From contig NZ_BAABHD010000032.1 in the NCBI RefSeq assembly GCF_039541915.1, positions 186,001-250,000 of the forward strand: a stretch of 64,000 nucleotides of DNA, given 5' to 3'. Below are positions 1 through 8,664 of the stretch, one piece after another. A model generated the notes under the pieces. That model did no database searches. It was not told the DNA's origin and saw nothing but the letters and a program-made list of their open reading frames with translations. The stretch comes from Nibrella saemangeumensis (GTDB taxonomy: Bacteria; Bacteroidota; Bacteroidia; Cytophagales; Spirosomataceae). How positions within the stretch are numbered: the first letter of the stretch is position 1; the number at the start of each line of letters is the position of its first letter. Made by a program: the position numbers and the translations under genes.

Positions 1-66
1 CGGAAGAAATATACGCTGTATCCGTAGGCTAGTGTTACTTTGCCGGCGAACAAAGGATAAGCTTGT

Positions 67-798
67 ATGGACGTATTGGTTCTTGACGTAACATTTACCC
101 ATAACGATTACGAAGATACCCTGCACCCGGTCATACTCCGTGGGTACGGAGAAACCCTTCTGGTCGATTGCGGCTATGCCGGTTTCGGGCCGCTGATTGA
201 AGAAGCGGCCAGCAAACACGGCCTCTCCCTGGCTGATCTGACCGGTATTATCATCTCTCACCACGACATTGACCATGTAGGTGGGCTGCACGAAATCAAA
301 GAGCAGTTTCCGGCGGTAAACGTGTATGCCTCGGAAATCGATGCCCCCTATATCACAGGAAAGTTGAAGTCGGCGCGGCTCCGGCAGGCGGAGGAGATGT
401 TCCCATCTTTGCCCGAGGAGCACAAAGCGGGCGCATTGTCTTTTCTGGAGTTGCTGAAGACGGTGCAGCCGGTGGCCGTAGATAGTACCTTTGCCACCGA
501 CGAGAAGCCTGCTTACTGGCCTGGTGTGCAGATTATCAATACGCCCGGCCACATGCCGGGGCATATCTCTATTTACCTGAAGGACAGCCGGACGCTCGTT
601 GCCTGTGATGCGGTTGTGGTGGAAAACGGAGCGTTTGAAATTGCCAATCCGCAGTTTACGCTCGATCTGGAGCAGGCCCTGGCTTCGGTGAAAAAGCTGC
701 AAACGCTGGACATTACCCGCGTGGTCTGCTACCATGGTGGGGTGGTGGAAGGGGATGTCCCGCAGAAGCTTGGTGAGCTGGTCGCCCGTTATCGCTAA
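67..798 (+). CDS. MBL-fold metallohydrolase
   Basis: A 243-residue cytoplasmic protein of the metallo-beta-lactamase superfamily; no signal peptide is visible. The metal-binding motif reads SHHDIDHVGG near residues 64-73, an HxDxDH variant of HxHxDH. Further ligands are likely the His in NTPGHMPGH (about residue 162), the Asp in VACDAVV (about 180) and the His in CYHGG (about 224). The order matches YflN/AiiA-like hydrolases and lactonases. The substrate cannot be told from sequence. A short frame open from base 1 ends at TAG 25-27 and may be the tail of an upstream gene. The family is certain; the exact reaction is not. Confidence 0.85.
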   Translation: MDVLVLDVTFTHNDYEDTLHPVILRGYGETLLVDCGYAGFGPLIEEAASKHGLSLADLTGIIISHHDIDHVGGLHEIKEQFPAVNVYASEIDAPYITGKLKSARLRQAEEMFPSLPEEHKAGALSFLELLKTVQPVAVDSTFATDEKPAYWPGVQIINTPGHMPGHISIYLKDSRTLVACDAVVVENGAFEIANPQFTLDLEQALASVKKLQTLDITRVVCYHGGVVEGDVPQKLGELVARYR

Positions 799-902
799 CC
801 TGTCTCCTGTTTAGCGTGCTGGTAATCAGGTTTCAGGCTGATGGGTGTCATGGTTTGCCGGAGGAGCGCACCCGATCTTTGGGGAACTCTTTACCGAAAG
901 CC

Positions 903-1856
903 ATGGAGACTTCTGCAACCCCTTATACCCTCCGCCCTAACGCTTATACCGAAACAGCCCAATCTGTTGTTCAGTCATCCGGTACGGATCAGATTCTGTA
1001 CACGCTTACCATAGCGATACTCACCCTCAGTTCCATTGCGTCGGGCGTCGGGTTGTTTGCTTCCGGGGGTGGAGAGCCCCATGAAATAGTCAATCAGTAC
1101 GGCGATGTCGTCAGGATGTACGGTAAGGGACTTTATCAGCACGATTCGTTTTTCCGGGCTCCCATCTTTCGCGGTACAGACTTTACCATGTTCTTTATTG
1201 CCTGCCCCTTGCTAATCCTGTCGCTTATTCTGGATGTGCTGAGAAAGACGATAAAAACGCGATTATTTCTGGTTTCGGTGGTAGCGTGTTTCAACTATTA
1301 TGCCACCAGCATCGCCTTTGGTGTGACGTATAACGAGCTGCATCTGGTGTATATTCTCCTGTTCTCGGCCAGCTTCTTCGGGTTGATCGTTGGGATGATG
1401 AGCTTTCCGTACGGCCGACTGGCGCACAGCACCCGGCATACGCTGCCGTACCGGGGTATGTATATCTTTCTGGCCTTAACCGGGGTGGCGCTTTACATAG
1501 CCTGGTTGCCGGATATTCTGAGCGCAATGGCCGCCAGGCGCCCCTTGCTGCTGATTGAGACGTATACCACCGAAATTACGTACGTACTCGATATGGGAAT
1601 TATAGCACCGCTGGCTCTTATCTGCCTCTACCTGCTGAAGCAGCGGAAAGCCATGGGGTATGTGCTGCTGGACATGCTGCTGACGCTATGTGTGCTGATC
1701 GGCATTATGCTGCCCATCCAGACAATATTTCAGATGCAGGCCGGCATTGAACTTTCCCTTCCGGTTATAGTTACCAAAGTAGCCATATTCTGTGTGCTGG
1801 CCGTGTTTGCGCTCTATTTTAAAATACAGGCAATGCGCAACGTAGTCAACGGCTAA
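903..1856 (+). CDS. Polytopic membrane protein of unknown function
   Basis: A 317-residue protein starting at ATG 903. An in-frame GTG at 816 would add 29 polar residues not typical of an N-terminus, so the ATG is preferred. After a soluble N-terminal stretch there are about eight hydrophobic segments. A soluble loop after the first segment carries EIVNQYGDVVRMYGKGLY followed by HDSFFRAP. Similar loops occur, from memory, in uncharacterised membrane proteins of Bacteroidota and Firmicutes. No catalytic motif is seen. It lies about 100 bases after the metallohydrolase on the same strand and may be cotranscribed. Function unknown. Confidence 0.7.
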   Translation: METSATPYTLRPNAYTETAQSVVQSSGTDQILYTLTIAILTLSSIASGVGLFASGGGEPHEIVNQYGDVVRMYGKGLYQHDSFFRAPIFRGTDFTMFFIACPLLILSLILDVLRKTIKTRLFLVSVVACFNYYATSIAFGVTYNELHLVYILLFSASFFGLIVGMMSFPYGRLAHSTRHTLPYRGMYIFLALTGVALYIAWLPDILSAMAARRPLLLIETYTTEITYVLDMGIIAPLALICLYLLKQRKAMGYVLLDMLLTLCVLIGIMLPIQTIFQMQAGIELSLPVIVTKVAIFCVLAVFALYFKIQAMRNVVNG

Positions 1857-2012
1857 CCCTCCGGCCATAGAGTTGGTTGGAGACCTGCGAAGCCATTGCC
1901 TGTATAACTGTAATTATAGTGCCTAAGCGGCTACCATTTCCGGTACAGAAACAGAAATGTCGGCGTGGAGGCTAATACCGTCTGGTTGGTGCTTTTCCAT
2001 AAACTGCCGCGT

Positions 2013-2189
2013 CTAGTATAACTCCCGCTGCAAATCCTTGATGCGCTTTTCGCGGGTTTTGATGTCCTCCTCGCTGTCGGAGTGCTTAATCTTATTTTCG
2101 TGAAACTGAATTTTTACGTATACCATCTGGGTCAGGATGTCGAGAGCCTCCTGCGGGTTGAAGTGTCCATTAATCAGTTGAATCGTCAT
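2013..2189 (-). CDS. Small hypothetical protein, probably truncated by an amber codon
   Basis: A 58-residue reading frame starting MTIQLINGHFNPQEAL. It is charged and probably helical in its second half (HENKIKHSDSEEDIKTRE). It ends in LQRELY followed by TAG at 2013-2015. The same frame then stays open for 29 more codons (TRQFMEKHQPDGISLHADIS and onward) to a TAG at 1923-1925. Both parts look coding. From memory, small Bacteroidota proteins of this type continue past this point with an acidic residue after LY, so a GAG-to-TAG change is a likely explanation. It may be a young pseudogene, a short active form or a sequencing error. Confidence 0.55.
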   Translation of the reverse strand: MTIQLINGHFNPQEALDILTQMVYVKIQFHENKIKHSDSEEDIKTREKRIKDLQRELY

Positions 2190-2270
2190 GGTCGTAGGTT
2201 TACCGTGTGATTGGGGTCAATGGTGAAAAGGTAAGGGTGAAGGAATTTACCGAACCGTTAACTTAGATCG

Positions 2271-3707
2271 TTATTGTCCCTGACCCATCGAAAAGGCGGG
2301 CTTGCCGTCGAAGGCGTACAGGTTCTCGGTTTTGATGGTGTCAATATCCTGCTCAATAGCTTTCGAAAGGATGTCGACAATATGCTGCTTGGTAATGGCG
2401 TGGCCGTTGGCCGGCAGGTAGCGGCAGCGCCAGTGGTCCGTGCAGAAGGTCTCGTCGAAACCCTCGGGCCATACCTTGATGCCCCGGTTGGTAATCATGC
2501 TCAGCCGCAGGTCCTGGGTGTTCACCGGGGTCAGCAGTTGGGCCAGTTCGTCGGCGCTGGTGCCTTTCCAGTGGACAAACACATCTACACCCAGCAGTTC
2601 TTTGGCCGATGCCGATTTGCGCTGGTATTTAGGTAATTTCAGCGTGGTTCCCTTCGCATAAGATACAGCTTTCAGGGTCGATGGCTGCTGGCCGAGGTTG
2701 GCAATGACCGCCTGGGCAAATTCTTTGGTGCCTACCTTCTGCTTGCTGACGCCATCCTTATAGATATCGTAAGTATGAATACCGTCCTCGATGGTTTTTA
2801 GCCAGGCGTTCTGTACGCGTTCGGCTACGTCGGTCTGCCCGATGTGGTTGAGCATCATAATGGCACCCTGCAACAGCCCCGACGGGTTAGCCAGGTTCTG
2901 CCCGGCACGTCGCGGAGCGGAGCCATGAATGGCTTCAAACATGGCGCACTCTTCGCCTATGTTGGCTGAACCCGCCAGACCCACCGAACCGGCAATCTGG
3001 GCGGCTACGTCCGACAGTACATCGCCGTATAGGTTCGGCATCACAATCACATCAAAGGCTTCGGGGGTATCCGCCAGTTTGGCCGCGCCAATGTCGATGA
3101 TCCAGTGTTCGTTTTCAATCTCCGGGTATTCTTTCGCTACCTCATCAAATACCTGGTGAAACAGACCGTCGGTTTGCTTCATGATGTTGTCTTTGGTGAA
3201 GCAGGTTACTTTTTTGCGGCCGTACTGCTTCGCGTATTCAAAAGCGTAGCGGACGATTTTTTCGCAGCCGGGGCGGCTGATGAGCTTCAGACACTGAACG
3301 ACCTCGTCGGTCTGCTGGTGCTCGATACCGGCGTATAGGTCTTCTTCGTTTTCGCGGATGATCACCACATCCATGATCGGATGCTTGGTTTTTATGAAGG
3401 GATGAAGGCTCATGCAGGGGCGCACATTGGCGTACAGGCCCAGCATTTTGCGGGTGGTTACGTTCAGGCTTTTGTAGCCACCGCCCTGGGGTGTGGTAAT
3501 CGGCGCTTTCAGAAAGACCTTGTTCTGCCGGAGGCTGTTCCACGACTCCTTTGAGATGCCCGAGGTGTTGCCAGCGAGGTACACTTTCTCTCCAACGTCA
3601 ATTTCATCAATTTCAAGCTGAGCACCGGCGGCCAGAATAATGTCCAGCGTGGCATTCATGATTTCGGGTCCGATGCCGTCTCCTTTGGCAACAGTGATGC
3701 GAGTCAT
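2271..3707 (-). CDS. icd: Isocitrate dehydrogenase, Thermus-type
   Basis: A 478-residue cytoplasmic TCA-cycle enzyme that oxidatively decarboxylates isocitrate to 2-oxoglutarate. The isocitrate/isopropylmalate dehydrogenase core spans about residues 1-335, with VAKGDGIGPEIM at the N-terminus, RENEEDLYAG in the active site and NLYGDVLSDVAAQ for metal binding. A further ~130-residue C-terminal domain (about 345-478) distinguishes this Thermus-type enzyme from the ~415-residue E. coli form. NADP is the likely cofactor by family, but this was not established residue by residue. It is divergent from a LysR regulator 94 bases away, which may control it. Confidence 0.93.
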   Translation of the reverse strand: MTRITVAKGDGIGPEIMNATLDIILAAGAQLEIDEIDVGEKVYLAGNTSGISKESWNSLRQNKVFLKAPITTPQGGGYKSLNVTTRKMLGLYANVRPCMSLHPFIKTKHPIMDVVIIRENEEDLYAGIEHQQTDEVVQCLKLISRPGCEKIVRYAFEYAKQYGRKKVTCFTKDNIMKQTDGLFHQVFDEVAKEYPEIENEHWIIDIGAAKLADTPEAFDVIVMPNLYGDVLSDVAAQIAGSVGLAGSANIGEECAMFEAIHGSAPRRAGQNLANPSGLLQGAIMMLNHIGQTDVAERVQNAWLKTIEDGIHTYDIYKDGVSKQKVGTKEFAQAVIANLGQQPSTLKAVSYAKGTTLKLPKYQRKSASAKELLGVDVFVHWKGTSADELAQLLTPVNTQDLRLSMITNRGIKVWPEGFDETFCTDHWRCRYLPANGHAITKQHIVDILSKAIEQDIDTIKTENLYAFDGKPAFSMGQGQ

Positions 3708-3749
3708 ATGGCAGGATTATCTATTTGGTTCGTTGCAAAGCTCCGCAAC

Positions 3750-3779
3750 TTGTCATATAAATAAAAATTTATAATTTTG
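3750..3779 (+). promoter_or_regulatory. Bacteroidota-type promoter for the LysR gene
   Basis: TTG at 3750-3752, a 19-base spacer, then TAATTTTG at 3772-3779, an exact match to TTG-N19-TAnnTTTG. The ATG of the LysR gene follows 22 bases later. The spacer contains an AT-only inverted repeat, ATAAAT-AAAA-ATTTAT at 3757-3772, which could be an autoregulatory operator of the LysR protein. The promoter match is read directly; operator function is inference. Confidence 0.65.
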
Positions 3780-3801
3780 ATGCAAAGCATAAGCATACCT
3801 T

Positions 3802-4725
3802 ATGAATTATACATTACACCAACTACAGGTATTTCTTAAAATCTCGCAGACGCAGAGCATCACCAAAGCGGCCGAAGAACTGCACCTGACCCAACCTGCC
3901 GTATCCATTCAGCTACGAAATTTCCAGGATCAGTTTGACATTCCGCTGACGGAAGTCATCAGTCGCCGGGTATACCTGACGGATTTCGGGCGGGAAATTG
4001 CCGGAGCTGCCGAAAAGATCCTGAATGAGGTCTATGCGATCAATTACCGGACGCTGGCCCACAAAGGCCTGCTTAATGGCAAGCTGAAAATCTCGGTCGT
4101 ATCGACCGGCAAGTATGTGATGCCTTATTTTCTGTCGGGTTTTATCCGGCAGCACGAAGGCATTGACCTGATGATGGACGTTACCAATAAGCTCAAAGTA
4201 CTGGAGAGTCTGGAAAACAATGGGGTTGATTTCGCGCTGGTGTCGATCCTGCCTGATCATCTGAAAATTGACCATGTCGAATTGATGCCGAACCGGCTGT
4301 TTCTGGTTGGTTGCGGCTTTGAGGCCGAGCCGGGTAAAGTGTACGAGCCATCACTGCTGAAAGATCTGCCCCTAATTTATCGGGAGGAAGGCTCTGGTAC
4401 ACGGTACATGATGGAGCGGTTTGTTGAGAAAAACCAGCTTACGATACGCAAAAAAATGGAGCTTACCTCCAACGAGGCCGTTAAGCAGGCGCTCCTGGCC
4501 CGGCTGGGTTACTCCGTTATGCCCCTGATCGGACTGAAAAACGAAATGGATAACAATTACCTGCAAATCATACCCGTCAGTGGCCTGCCTATGAGTACGA
4601 CCTGGTACCTGATCTGGCTCAAAAGCAAGCAGTTCTCACCGGTGGCCCAGGCTTACCTGGACTTTCTCAAAAAGGAGAAGGATAACATCATTCACCAGCA
4701 TTTCGGCTGGTATGAGCGGTACTGA
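3802..4725 (+). CDS. LysR-family transcriptional regulator
   Basis: A 307-residue DNA-binding regulator. The N-terminal winged helix-turn-helix covers about residues 1-60, with ITKAAEELHLTQPAVSIQL as the recognition region. A periplasmic-binding-protein-like effector domain follows (about 90-300), with VVSTGKYVMPYFL opening it and REEGSGTRYMMERF in the second lobe, as in CbbR/CysB-like members. It is transcribed divergently from icd, the classical LysR arrangement, so icd and its own gene are the first candidate targets. The ligand is unknown. It is followed by ompA-like after 93 bases, which has its own promoter. Confidence 0.9.
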   Translation: MNYTLHQLQVFLKISQTQSITKAAEELHLTQPAVSIQLRNFQDQFDIPLTEVISRRVYLTDFGREIAGAAEKILNEVYAINYRTLAHKGLLNGKLKISVVSTGKYVMPYFLSGFIRQHEGIDLMMDVTNKLKVLESLENNGVDFALVSILPDHLKIDHVELMPNRLFLVGCGFEAEPGKVYEPSLLKDLPLIYREEGSGTRYMMERFVEKNQLTIRKKMELTSNEAVKQALLARLGYSVMPLIGLKNEMDNNYLQIIPVSGLPMSTTWYLIWLKSKQFSPVAQAYLDFLKKEKDNIIHQHFGWYERY

Positions 4726-4762
4726 GACTGCATCAATCGTGATACTGGGTTCGGGCCGGGCA

Positions 4763-4792
4763 TCGGTTCTCAGGCTGAAATCACTATATTTG
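4763..4792 (+). promoter_or_regulatory. Bacteroidota-type promoter for the OmpA-like gene
   Basis: TATATTTG at 4785-4792 is a perfect TAnnTTTG -7 element. Exactly 19 bases upstream is TCG (4763-4765), one base off the TTG -33 element. The ATG at 4819 is 26 bases downstream. This gives the OmpA-like gene its own start despite following the LysR gene on the same strand. Confidence 0.55.
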
Positions 4793-4818
4793 GGTATAAC
4801 TACCCGTAAGCGTACTCT

Positions 4819-5565
4819 ATGCGCGTATTGCTCGTCTGTTATTTGTTTTGGGGTCTGTCGGTGAGTCCGGGCTGGGCTCAGACGCGTAAAATTACGCCCG
4901 TTGCCGCAGCACCTGCTTCTGCATCCGTCAGGAGTACAACGTTTACCATTGGCGCAAAAGACGAAAAGACCGCGAAGGACTTGTCGGCTACGTACAGCAT
5001 TCAGGCGGTGCTGGCGAAAAAGTATTACAAGGGAACAAGTAAGCCTGGTAAACCTTACTCGTTTGTCTTGGAGCGCAGTGATACGCTGGTGGTGACCACG
5101 CGGGTAGCGGGCTACGATTCCATTGAGGAGATTATGGTGGTCTCCTGCGATACCTGCGGCCTGTATGAGCATATCGCCCTGATGGAGAAAGAGTCGGCGG
5201 TTTTTACTGACCTGCGGGCGAATCAGACCATCCGGCTCGACAATGTTTATTTCGACCAGGGCAGTTATGTCATGCGTAAGGAATCGACGCAGCAGCTCGA
5301 TAAACTGCTGAACACGCTGAAGGCAAATCCGAAGCTGAAAATCGAAATCGGCGGTCATACCGATAACGTAGGCGACCGGCGGTTGAATCAGCTCCTGTCT
5401 GAAAACCGGGCGAAGGTAATAGCCAACTACCTGCTCAACAAAGGGGTCGACGAGAGCCGGCTGCGGTACGTGGGTTACGGCGACGCCCGGCCCGTAGCGC
5501 CCAATGATGTGGAGATCAATAAGGAGAAAAACCGGCGGGTTGAGTTTCTGGTGCTGGAAAATTAA
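4819..5565 (+). CDS. OmpA-family peptidoglycan-associated protein
   Basis: A 248-residue envelope protein. A signal peptide (about residues 1-20, ending GWAQ) is followed by a ~110-residue domain of unknown fold. A C-terminal OmpA/MotB domain runs from about 135 to 248. In it, VYFDQGSYVM matches the family's start motif, IGGHTDNVGD is the peptidoglycan-binding motif, and LNQLLSENRAKVIANYL and KNRRVEF are conserved later parts. There is no N-terminal beta-barrel. It probably anchors the outer membrane or a complex to peptidoglycan from the periplasm. The next gene starts 25 bases downstream and may be cotranscribed. Confidence 0.88.
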   Translation: MRVLLVCYLFWGLSVSPGWAQTRKITPVAAAPASASVRSTTFTIGAKDEKTAKDLSATYSIQAVLAKKYYKGTSKPGKPYSFVLERSDTLVVTTRVAGYDSIEEIMVVSCDTCGLYEHIALMEKESAVFTDLRANQTIRLDNVYFDQGSYVMRKESTQQLDKLLNTLKANPKLKIEIGGHTDNVGDRRLNQLLSENRAKVIANYLLNKGVDESRLRYVGYGDARPVAPNDVEINKEKNRRVEFLVLEN

Positions 5566-5590
5566 TTTACGATACCTAAATCCTCTTCCA

Positions 5591-6340
5591 ATGCCCAAAT
5601 CGTCGCGTCTCCGGTTTGGTGGCCTGTATGCTGCCTTGTGTATCCTGACCATTGCCGGGGAAACTATACCGGTAAAACTGCTGCTGTACGGCTGTAAGCC
5701 CTTACTGATGCTCTCGCTGATGGGATACCTTTACGTCAATAAACCGGCAGCAGGTTTCAGCCGGAGTCTGCGCTGGCTCTTTATCGGCTTGTTCTTTGCC
5801 CTGGCCGGCGATGTATTCCTGATGATTCAGGAGGCCGACCTGTTTGCTGCCGGGCTGGCTTCGTTTCTGGTGATGCAGGTATGTTACAGTATTGCCTTCC
5901 GGTACTCGGTTACGGATAACGGAGCGTCATTCACCCGTCGCCGGGGCATGCGCAACGCACTACCCTTTCTCGCTTATCTTGCCGGTTTCCTTTATCTCCT
6001 CTACGATCCGCTGTTGCGGAACCCGGCTACCGCACCGCTGTGGATTCCCGTTGTAGTATACGTGCTGTGTATTAGTACAATGAGCTGGATGGCGACGTTA
6101 CGCCGGGCAGCCGCACCGACCGATAGTTACCGCTGGGTGCTGGTTGGCGCTTTGCTATTTATGGCGTCAGACTCCCTGATTGCCATCAACAAATTTATCC
6201 AGCCCATCCCGGCCAGTGCATGGCTGATATTGGGTACTTATGCAGCCGCTCAATACGGTATTGTGCGGGGGATGTTGCGGCAAATCCCGGCAAAACAGCA
6301 GCCTGCCGACAGCCGGATCATCGGAGTAGAACAATCCTGA
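5591..6340 (+). CDS. YhhN-family membrane protein (lysoplasmalogenase-like)
   Basis: A 249-residue protein starting at ATG 5591; an upstream in-frame ATG lies inside the OmpA gene and gives an improbable N-terminus. About eight transmembrane helices are visible. The family signature includes GYLYVNKP after the second segment, LFFALAGDVFLM with the conserved Asp, and FMASDSLIAIN near the end. In animals the homologue TMEM86 hydrolyses the vinyl-ether bond of lysoplasmalogens; the bacterial role is largely unproven. The Asp-containing motifs are retained, so it is probably active. It ends 28 bases before a strong inverted repeat. Confidence 0.8.
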   Translation: MPKSSRLRFGGLYAALCILTIAGETIPVKLLLYGCKPLLMLSLMGYLYVNKPAAGFSRSLRWLFIGLFFALAGDVFLMIQEADLFAAGLASFLVMQVCYSIAFRYSVTDNGASFTRRRGMRNALPFLAYLAGFLYLLYDPLLRNPATAPLWIPVVVYVLCISTMSWMATLRRAAAPTDSYRWVLVGALLFMASDSLIAINKFIQPIPASAWLILGTYAAAQYGIVRGMLRQIPAKQQPADSRIIGVEQS

Positions 6341-6367
6341 GCGTAGTCGCTTTGGTGGTCAGCGGGT

Positions 6368-6410
6368 AATTGGTTATTATTGTAACAAATTGAGACAATA
6401 ATAACCAATT
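6368..6410. repeat. Perfect 16-bp inverted repeat upstream of the esterase gene
   Basis: Arms at 6368-6383 (AATTGGTTATTATTGT) and 6395-6410 are exact reverse complements around an 11-base loop. It starts 28 bases after the YhhN gene and ends 16 bases before the esterase ATG. No T-run follows on the plus strand, so a simple intrinsic terminator is not an obvious fit. An operator or an mRNA hairpin at the ribosome-loading zone is possible. Confidence 0.7.
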
Positions 6411-6426
6411 CAGTTTCCCTGACCTC

Positions 6427-8049
6427 ATGAAAATCCTGTTTAGTCTCCTGCTGGTGGCTGCCGTTCAGGCTCCGCCGGCCGTGCTGGCTCAAACCGCTCC
6501 ACGCGCCAAAACCGTCAATGGTGACGTGGAGGGTACCCTCGAAGCCAGTGGTGTCCGCTCTTTTAAGGGGCTTCCCTTTGCCCAGCCGCCCGTTGGCGAG
6601 TTGCGCTGGCGGGAACCCCAGCCGGTTAAAAACTGGACTGGTGTCCGTCAGGCCAGGCAATTTGGTCCCCGCGCCATGCAGCGGGCGGTGTTCGGCGATA
6701 TGAACTTCCGTTCCAACGGCATGGGCGAAGATTGTCTATACCTGAATGTGTGGACCCCCGCTAAAGCGGCCAATGAAAAGCTGCCCGTACTGGTGTATTT
6801 CTACGGTGGTGGCTACATCGCCGGTGATGGTTCCGAACCACGTTACGACGGCGAAAGCATGGCCCGCAAAGGCATTGTGGCCGTGACGGTCAACTATCGG
6901 CTCAACGTATTTGGCTTTATGGCCCATCCCGAGCTGACCAAAGAATCCCCGAACAAGGCATCCGGTAACTACGGCCTGCTAGACCAGAGTGCCGCCCTGC
7001 GCTGGGTGCAACAGAATATTGCCGCGTTCGGTGGTGATCCCAAACGAGTGACGATCGCTGGCGAATCGGCTGGTTCTACCTCGGTGAGCGCCCAGATGGC
7101 CTCTCCGCTGTCGAAAAACCTGATTGCCGGAGCCATCGGCGAGAGTGGTTCGATTCTGGGAACGCTGACGCCCGTAACGCTGGCCGAAGCCGAAGTATCA
7201 GGCGAAAAATTTGCGACTCAGGTTGGCGCTAAATCGCTGACTGAATTAAGAGCCATGCCGGCCGAGAAATTGCTGGAAGCGACCGCCCAACAGGGGACAC
7301 CCCGTTTCGGACTCAATGTGGACGGATATTTCCTGCCAAAGCCGGGGGCAACCATTTACGCGAACGGAGAGCAGGCCCGCGTACCGTTGCTGGTTGGCTG
7401 GAACTCCGAAGAAATGAATGCTGGGGCAATTCTGGGAAAGGATGCGCCAACGCCCGAGAACTACGCTAAAGCGGTACAAAGGCTCTACGGCGATAAGGCT
7501 GCTGAAGTAATGCGCTTGTATCCGGGTAATAGCGAGAAAGAGGTACAGGAATCGGCTACGGCACTGGCGGGTGACCGCTTCATCGGCTTCAGCACCTGGA
7601 AGTGGTCGGATCTGCACGGCAAAACCAGTGGCAAGCCGGTATACCGCTACTACTACACGCGTCCGCGTCCGGCCATGGTCCCCGAAATGGGCAATGCTAC
7701 CCCTGGTCTGGCGGGTGGTGTCGTGAGAAATACTGACCCCTCGGCTCCGAAAGCGCCTGCGGCCCGTGGTGCGGTGCATTCGGCGGAAATTGAGTACGCT
7801 ATGGGTAATCTGGCAAGCAATAAGGTATATGCCTGGACGCCGGAGGATTATAAAGTGTCGGAAGTGATGCAGAACTACTTCGCCAACTTCATTAAAACCG
7901 GCAATCCGAATGGTGCTGGTCTGCCCAACTGGCCAGCTGCCAATGCCGGTAACACCGTGCAGGTCATGCACATCGATGTAAATACCGGGGCTAAGCCCGA
8001 GCAAAACCGCGGCCGGTACCTGTTCCTCGACCCGTTTGCGGCAAAATAA
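6427..8049 (+). CDS. Secreted type-B carboxylesterase
   Basis: A 540-residue alpha/beta-hydrolase of the carboxylesterase/lipase (COesterase) family, probably exported: a signal peptide of about 21 residues ends VLAQ. The family order is intact: FKGLPFAQPPVGELRW near residue 45, EDCLYLNVWTP near 100, the oxyanion-hole stretch YFYGGGYIAGDG, the nucleophile elbow GESAGS with Ser214, a likely acid Glu in WNSEEMNAG, and the catalytic His451 in GAVHSAEIEY. The substrate is not predictable; family members cleave short-chain, aromatic or glucuronoyl-type esters. A strong hairpin follows the stop. Confidence 0.92.
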   Translation: MKILFSLLLVAAVQAPPAVLAQTAPRAKTVNGDVEGTLEASGVRSFKGLPFAQPPVGELRWREPQPVKNWTGVRQARQFGPRAMQRAVFGDMNFRSNGMGEDCLYLNVWTPAKAANEKLPVLVYFYGGGYIAGDGSEPRYDGESMARKGIVAVTVNYRLNVFGFMAHPELTKESPNKASGNYGLLDQSAALRWVQQNIAAFGGDPKRVTIAGESAGSTSVSAQMASPLSKNLIAGAIGESGSILGTLTPVTLAEAEVSGEKFATQVGAKSLTELRAMPAEKLLEATAQQGTPRFGLNVDGYFLPKPGATIYANGEQARVPLLVGWNSEEMNAGAILGKDAPTPENYAKAVQRLYGDKAAEVMRLYPGNSEKEVQESATALAGDRFIGFSTWKWSDLHGKTSGKPVYRYYYTRPRPAMVPEMGNATPGLAGGVVRNTDPSAPKAPAARGAVHSAEIEYAMGNLASNKVYAWTPEDYKVSEVMQNYFANFIKTGNPNGAGLPNWPAANAGNTVQVMHIDVNTGAKPEQNRGRYLFLDPFAAK

Positions 8050-8075
8050 AGTAAATGGATTTTCCGGCTACTGCG

Positions 8076-8110
8076 AAACAGCCTCCCAACGTTGGGAGGC
8101 TGTTTTGTTT
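8076..8110. terminator. Bidirectional terminator hairpin
   Basis: A perfect palindrome with 15-base arms, 8076-8090 (AAACAGCCTCCCAAC) and 8091-8105, followed by TGTTT. It lies 26 bases after the esterase stop and before the 3' end of a minus-strand gene, so it can serve both directions. Confidence 0.8.
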
Positions 8111-8196
8111 ACTGCCCATTTGAAGGAAGGGTTAAATACAGCTTGAGAATTATGTCGATTATACGTGCTTAGTAATCATTGATATCGACAATCGAC

Positions 8197-8664
8197 TCAA
8201 TCTCCTGCTTCTGTGGCCTCACCAGGAAGCGTAGCTGTTTGCAGCCAGAATTTCTTAAGAAAGAAGCTGGTATCGTATAAGGCTGTAGGCGAAGCCGGTA
8301 AGGGTATCACTGCATTAGCACCTGCTTCGTAAGCTTTCATAACCTGACTGCGCTGCTTTCGGCCTGATAGCACGATAATAACGGGAATAGTTTGTAAGCC
8401 AGCGTGGGCTTTTAGCTTACTGAGCAGGCTGTACCCACCCAACATTTCACTATCTATCAGAATCAGAGCGGGTTTAGAAGTATTTGGATGTTGTAGGTAG
8501 CTCAATAAGGCCTCTGCATGGGCTACTGGCCTGACCAGACAAGAAGGCAGACCTGCTTCCAACGTTTCTCTCAGTTGATGATATTCTTTTTTGTCAGGTC
8601 CTAAACATAGCAGCTGGTAGAAGGGGGGTGTTGCATTATGAGTAGTGGTAAGGGTTTTGTACAT
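8197..8664 (-). CDS. Stand-alone receiver-like domain protein
   Basis: A 155-residue single-domain protein related to response-regulator receivers. The putative phosphoacceptor is Asp71 in LILIDSEM, beta-4 ends IIVLSG (Ser in the Thr/Ser position), and an alpha/beta repeat pattern runs through about residues 17-140. The paired acidic residues expected after beta-1 are missing (LLCLGPDKKE retains one Asp), and the conserved Lys is replaced (NAVIPLP). Phosphotransfer is therefore uncertain. No output domain and no adjacent kinase. The PAS protein upstream on the same strand is the only signalling neighbour. Confidence 0.7.
   Translation of the reverse strand: MYKTLTTTHNATPPFYQLLCLGPDKKEYHQLRETLEAGLPSCLVRPVAHAEALLSYLQHPNTSKPALILIDSEMLGGYSLLSKLKAHAGLQTIPVIIVLSGRKQRSQVMKAYEAGANAVIPLPASPTALYDTSFFLKKFWLQTATLPGEATEAGD

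Noticed and set aside
1..27. End of an upstream gene (frame ending TAG at 25-27)
   Set aside because: Eight codons cannot support a feature.
4636..5652. A 338-codon minus-strand frame
   Set aside because: It runs opposite the OmpA-like gene and parts of both neighbours, with no family features and Arg/His-rich shadow composition.
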